DNA of 64,000 nucleotides from Tissierellia bacterium. GTDB taxonomy: Bacteria > Bacillota > Clostridia > Tissierellales > Tepidimicrobiaceae. Within the stretch, counting starts at the first letter, position 1, and each line of letters starts with the position of its first letter. The notes under the pieces were generated by a model. That model had not been told where the DNA came from. It ran no database searches and worked only from the letters and a program-made list of their open reading frames with translations. Made by a program: the position numbers and the translations under genes. The DNA lies in contig JAAYHX010000020.1 of assembly GCA_012735215.1 (NCBI GenBank), positions 1-64,000 of the forward strand. Reading direction: 5' to 3'. Shown in pieces: positions 61,204 to 64,000 of this stretch.

Positions 61204-63975
61204 TTGAATAAGAAGAAATATATTATACCCATAGTTATAATACTGTTTTTAATCGTAATAAGTTCCTTTGATACAATAATTAGCTTTGTTACTGATTACC
61301 AATGGTTCAACAAGTTAGGATATAGGGATACATTTTTAACAAAACTTAATACCCAGATTAGGATTGGACTTATTTCTTTTACCTTGTTGTTTGTTATAAT
61401 CTACTCTTACCTTCAGCTTATAAAGAAAAAGTACTATATTGAGTTGGGGCTAGAGGAGAAGGATGGGAAGGAAAAATGGATAAATAGGATTTTTGCAATA
61501 TCCTCAGCCTTTATTGCATACTATGGTGCCTTTATTCTTTCGGGTAAATTATGGTTTAATCTGCTTCTATACATCAATAGAAGCCCTTTCAATATTAAGG
61601 ATCCAATATTTAATAAGGATTTGTCCTTCTACATATTTACCTTGCCTTTTTATAAGGAAATCCTTAGTTTAGTCTTAGTGGTTATAATGATGCTAATCCT
61701 TTTGACTTTTGTTACATATATCATGTTGTTTTCAGTTAGAAGACCCAGCGAAAATATTTTTCAAGAACAGGAAATATTTGGAGACTTTAAAAAGCCAATA
61801 TTAAACAAGTTTATAAATAAAAGAGCATTGAAGGAAGCCCTGCTTAACATGTGGATACTGGGTTCTTTAATATTGGCCATACAAGGAATAAACTTTATAC
61901 TTAATAAATACATGCTTTTATATTCTAATAGAGGAGTCATATTTGGAGCTGGTTTTACAGATGTGAAGGTAACCCTTAAGGTATATTGGCTTATAGGTAT
62001 TGGTTTGATTATTTCTGCAGTCTCCTTACTTATATATACTGTAAAGGGAAATATGAAAAGGGCTATAGCTGGGCCCTTGGTTTTAATAGGAATATTCATC
62101 ATAGGCAATATTGCAGGTGGCCTGGTACAGAGATTTATTGTAGAGCCTGATGAGGTTTCAAAGGAAGAGGCATATATTGAGCACCATATTGAGTTTACCC
62201 AGAGGGCTTATGGTTTGGACAAGGTGGAGGAAAAGGAGTTCCCGGTAAGTCAAAACCTGACAAAAGAGGACTTAGCAAACAATAAAGCCACCATCAACAA
62301 CATAAGGATAAACGACTACAGGCCTATTGCCCAGGCTTATAATCAGTTGCAGGCTATAAGGCTTTACTATACTTTTAACGATGTGGATATAGATAGATAC
62401 TATGTTGATGGAGAGTATACACAAGTATTTTTGTCTGCTAGAGAATTGGATCAAAAAAATCTTCAAAACAAGACCTGGATTAATAAACACCTAAAATACA
62501 CTCATGGTTATGGTCTTGTATTATCACCTGTGAATGCAGTAACCTCTAGTGGGCAACCAGATCTTCTTATTAAAAATATTCCACCAGTTAACAAGACAAA
62601 TCTTAATATAGATAAGCCGGAGATATATTTTGGAGAGTCTACCAATGAATATATTATTGTAAATACGGATGAAATGGAATTTGACTATCCAGAGGGGTCT
62701 GATAACAAACAGACAAAATATGAAGGGGCTGCAGGTATAAGGCTTGGTGGTATAAATAAGCTGCTGTTTGCCTTAAAGGAAAGGGATTATAAGATACTAA
62801 TATCCAATAACATTAAGTCAGACAGCAGAATAATAGTATATAGGAATATTATGGAAAGGATAAAGAAGATTGCTCCTTTTATAGATTATGATGATGATCC
62901 ATATATAGTTATTAATCAAGAGGATGGGAAACTGTACTGGATTATTGATGGTTACACAACTACTGATAAATATCCCTACTCTAAACCTTATTCAGAGAAG
63001 ACCTCTACCAATTATATAAGGAACTCTGTAAAAGTGGTTGTAGACGCTTACAATGGGACAACCAGATACTATATATTTGATGGAGAAGATCCCATTATCC
63101 AAACCTATAGAAAGATATTTCCAGACTTGTTTTTAGATAAGTCCCAAATGCCTGAAGGGCTTATGAGCCATATAAGATATCCTATAAACTATTTTGATAT
63201 ACAAGCAGAAATATATAAAACATACCACATAGGTAATCCAATGGTTTTTTACAATGAAGAGGACCTATGGGATATAGCCCAAGAGAAGTACATGACGGAG
63301 GTTTTAGAAGTAGAGCCTACTTATGTGATGTTTAAACTTCCCGATGAAGAAGAAGTAGAGTTCTTGCTTACTGTTCCTTACACACCTAGGACAAAGCCTA
63401 ATATGACTTCCTTATTTGTAGCCAGAAATGATGGAGAAGACTATGGAAAGCTGTTTATATACAAGTTCCCTAAAGGGGAGACTGTAGATGGTCCTATGAT
63501 GGTGGAGTCAAGAATAGATCAAACCACCTCCATATCTGAAGAAATGACCTTGTGGAGTCAACAGGGTTCAAGAGTATTAAGGGGTAACATGATCATAGTT
63601 CCCATTGAAAGCTCCCTACTATATGTAGAGCCCATATACCTGGTATCGGACAATGAAAACAGCCTTCCAGAGATGAAAAGGGTTGTTCTTTCCTATAAGG
63701 ATCAGATTGTAATGGAAGAAACTTTAGATAAGGCATTAAATAGGGTATTTAATATTAAAGAGGAGGAAGATGCAAAAATAGATGAATCTAATGGGGAAAA
63801 ACCAGAAAGTCCTGAAGAGAAGGGGAAAGATCAGGAACTACCCAAATTGATTCAAAGGGCAATTGAGCTTTTTAATAAAGCTAAGGAAGCCTCTCAAAGT
63901 GGAAACTGGGCAGATTATGGAGAATACATTAATGAACTAGAAAGGGTATTAAAGGAGTTAGAAAAGACCTATTAG
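61204..63975 (+). CDS. UPF0182 family membrane protein
   Basis: This 923-aa protein of the COG1615/UPF0182 family has seven predicted transmembrane segments in the first about 300 residues, followed by a large extracellular domain (about 310-860) with family blocks such as TRYYIFDGEDPIIQ and HIRYP, and a charged C-terminal coiled region. TTG 61204 is chosen from AGGAG (61191-61195); an earlier in-frame TTG at 61183 overlaps that site. Function is unknown. The gene is complete and ends 25 bp from the window edge. Confidence 0.9.
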   Translation: MNKKKYIIPIVIILFLIVISSFDTIISFVTDYQWFNKLGYRDTFLTKLNTQIRIGLISFTLLFVIIYSYLQLIKKKYYIELGLEEKDGKEKWINRIFAISSAFIAYYGAFILSGKLWFNLLLYINRSPFNIKDPIFNKDLSFYIFTLPFYKEILSLVLVVIMMLILLTFVTYIMLFSVRRPSENIFQEQEIFGDFKKPILNKFINKRALKEALLNMWILGSLILAIQGINFILNKYMLLYSNRGVIFGAGFTDVKVTLKVYWLIGIGLIISAVSLLIYTVKGNMKRAIAGPLVLIGIFIIGNIAGGLVQRFIVEPDEVSKEEAYIEHHIEFTQRAYGLDKVEEKEFPVSQNLTKEDLANNKATINNIRINDYRPIAQAYNQLQAIRLYYTFNDVDIDRYYVDGEYTQVFLSARELDQKNLQNKTWINKHLKYTHGYGLVLSPVNAVTSSGQPDLLIKNIPPVNKTNLNIDKPEIYFGESTNEYIIVNTDEMEFDYPEGSDNKQTKYEGAAGIRLGGINKLLFALKERDYKILISNNIKSDSRIIVYRNIMERIKKIAPFIDYDDDPYIVINQEDGKLYWIIDGYTTTDKYPYSKPYSEKTSTNYIRNSVKVVVDAYNGTTRYYIFDGEDPIIQTYRKIFPDLFLDKSQMPEGLMSHIRYPINYFDIQAEIYKTYHIGNPMVFYNEEDLWDIAQEKYMTEVLEVEPTYVMFKLPDEEEVEFLLTVPYTPRTKPNMTSLFVARNDGEDYGKLFIYKFPKGETVDGPMMVESRIDQTTSISEEMTLWSQQGSRVLRGNMIIVPIESSLLYVEPIYLVSDNENSLPEMKRVVLSYKDQIVMEETLDKALNRVFNIKEEEDAKIDESNGEKPESPEEKGKDQELPKLIQRAIELFNKAKEASQSGNWADYGEYINELERVLKELEKTY

Positions 63976-64000
63976 ATTTTGCTCTTGTATCTACTTATGG

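Overview
This window looks like chromosomal DNA of a low-GC, Gram-positive anaerobe of the Clostridia type, most like the amino-acid- and peptide-fermenting Tissierellales group; I cannot name a species. The case rests on strong AGGAGG-type ribosome binding sites, frequent GTG/TTG starts, a tungsten-type aldehyde:ferredoxin oxidoreductase, an FprA flavodiiron protein, a B12-type ribonucleotide reductase, AddAB recombination proteins, DUF1540, GlpP and UPF0182 proteins, and several cytosolic dipeptidases and aminopeptidases. I see no rRNA, tRNA, prophage or intact insertion sequence.

Layout. 1-1069 is gene-poor and holds iterated 15-bp repeats plus a one-spacer CRISPR locus with its own leader, promoter and terminator. 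1070-3232 is an AOR/MoaD-like pair. 3235-8191 is a NarL-type two-component system divergent from an ABC exporter, the layout of a linearmycin-type (LnrJK-LnrLMN) resistance module. 8306-11598 carries a PLP desulfhydrase, a lipoprotein, free-methionine sulfoxide reductase and a transglutaminase-like protein. 11742-13933 is class II RNR behind a pair of NrdR-like boxes. 14032-18675 is an orphan DNA methyltransferase overlapping PepD, then DUF1292 and an M18 aminopeptidase. 18701-26596 is metabolic and cell wall housekeeping (HAD, radical SAM, M20, LD-carboxypeptidase, DapF, dicarboxylate symporter). 26597-28783 holds a CRISPR-leader-type hairpin, a lipoprotein, MscL, a decayed gene and a second one-spacer CRISPR locus in inverted orientation. 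28784-34112 is redox and transport. 34221-46631 runs from RluA and a uridine-kinase-like protein through NagZ and AddB/AddA to two membrane proteins. 46734-53510 holds an ABC exporter, a small protein with its RBS inside a terminator stem, and a polysaccharide deacetylase, OmpR-type TCS and lipoprotein operon. 53547-63975 holds GlpP, VanW, RecX, two alpha/beta hydrolases, YkuK, YibE/F, a niacin-type ECF S component and UPF0182.

The most unusual content is the pair of orphan mini-CRISPR loci (545-904 and 28353-28711, opposite strands). Their leaders are 177 nt each and differ at only 3 positions. Each carries a consensus promoter, one good repeat, one spacer, one degenerate repeat and a hairpin terminator of shared sequence, so each looks built to make a small crRNA-like RNA. 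No cas gene lies in the window. A third copy of the leader's GTCGTCGA hairpin stands alone at 26614-26665. Other regulatory signals read from sequence are the NrdR-like boxes (11742-11788), a NiaR-like operator (61016-61037) and a palindrome between the TCS and its exporter (4995-5008).
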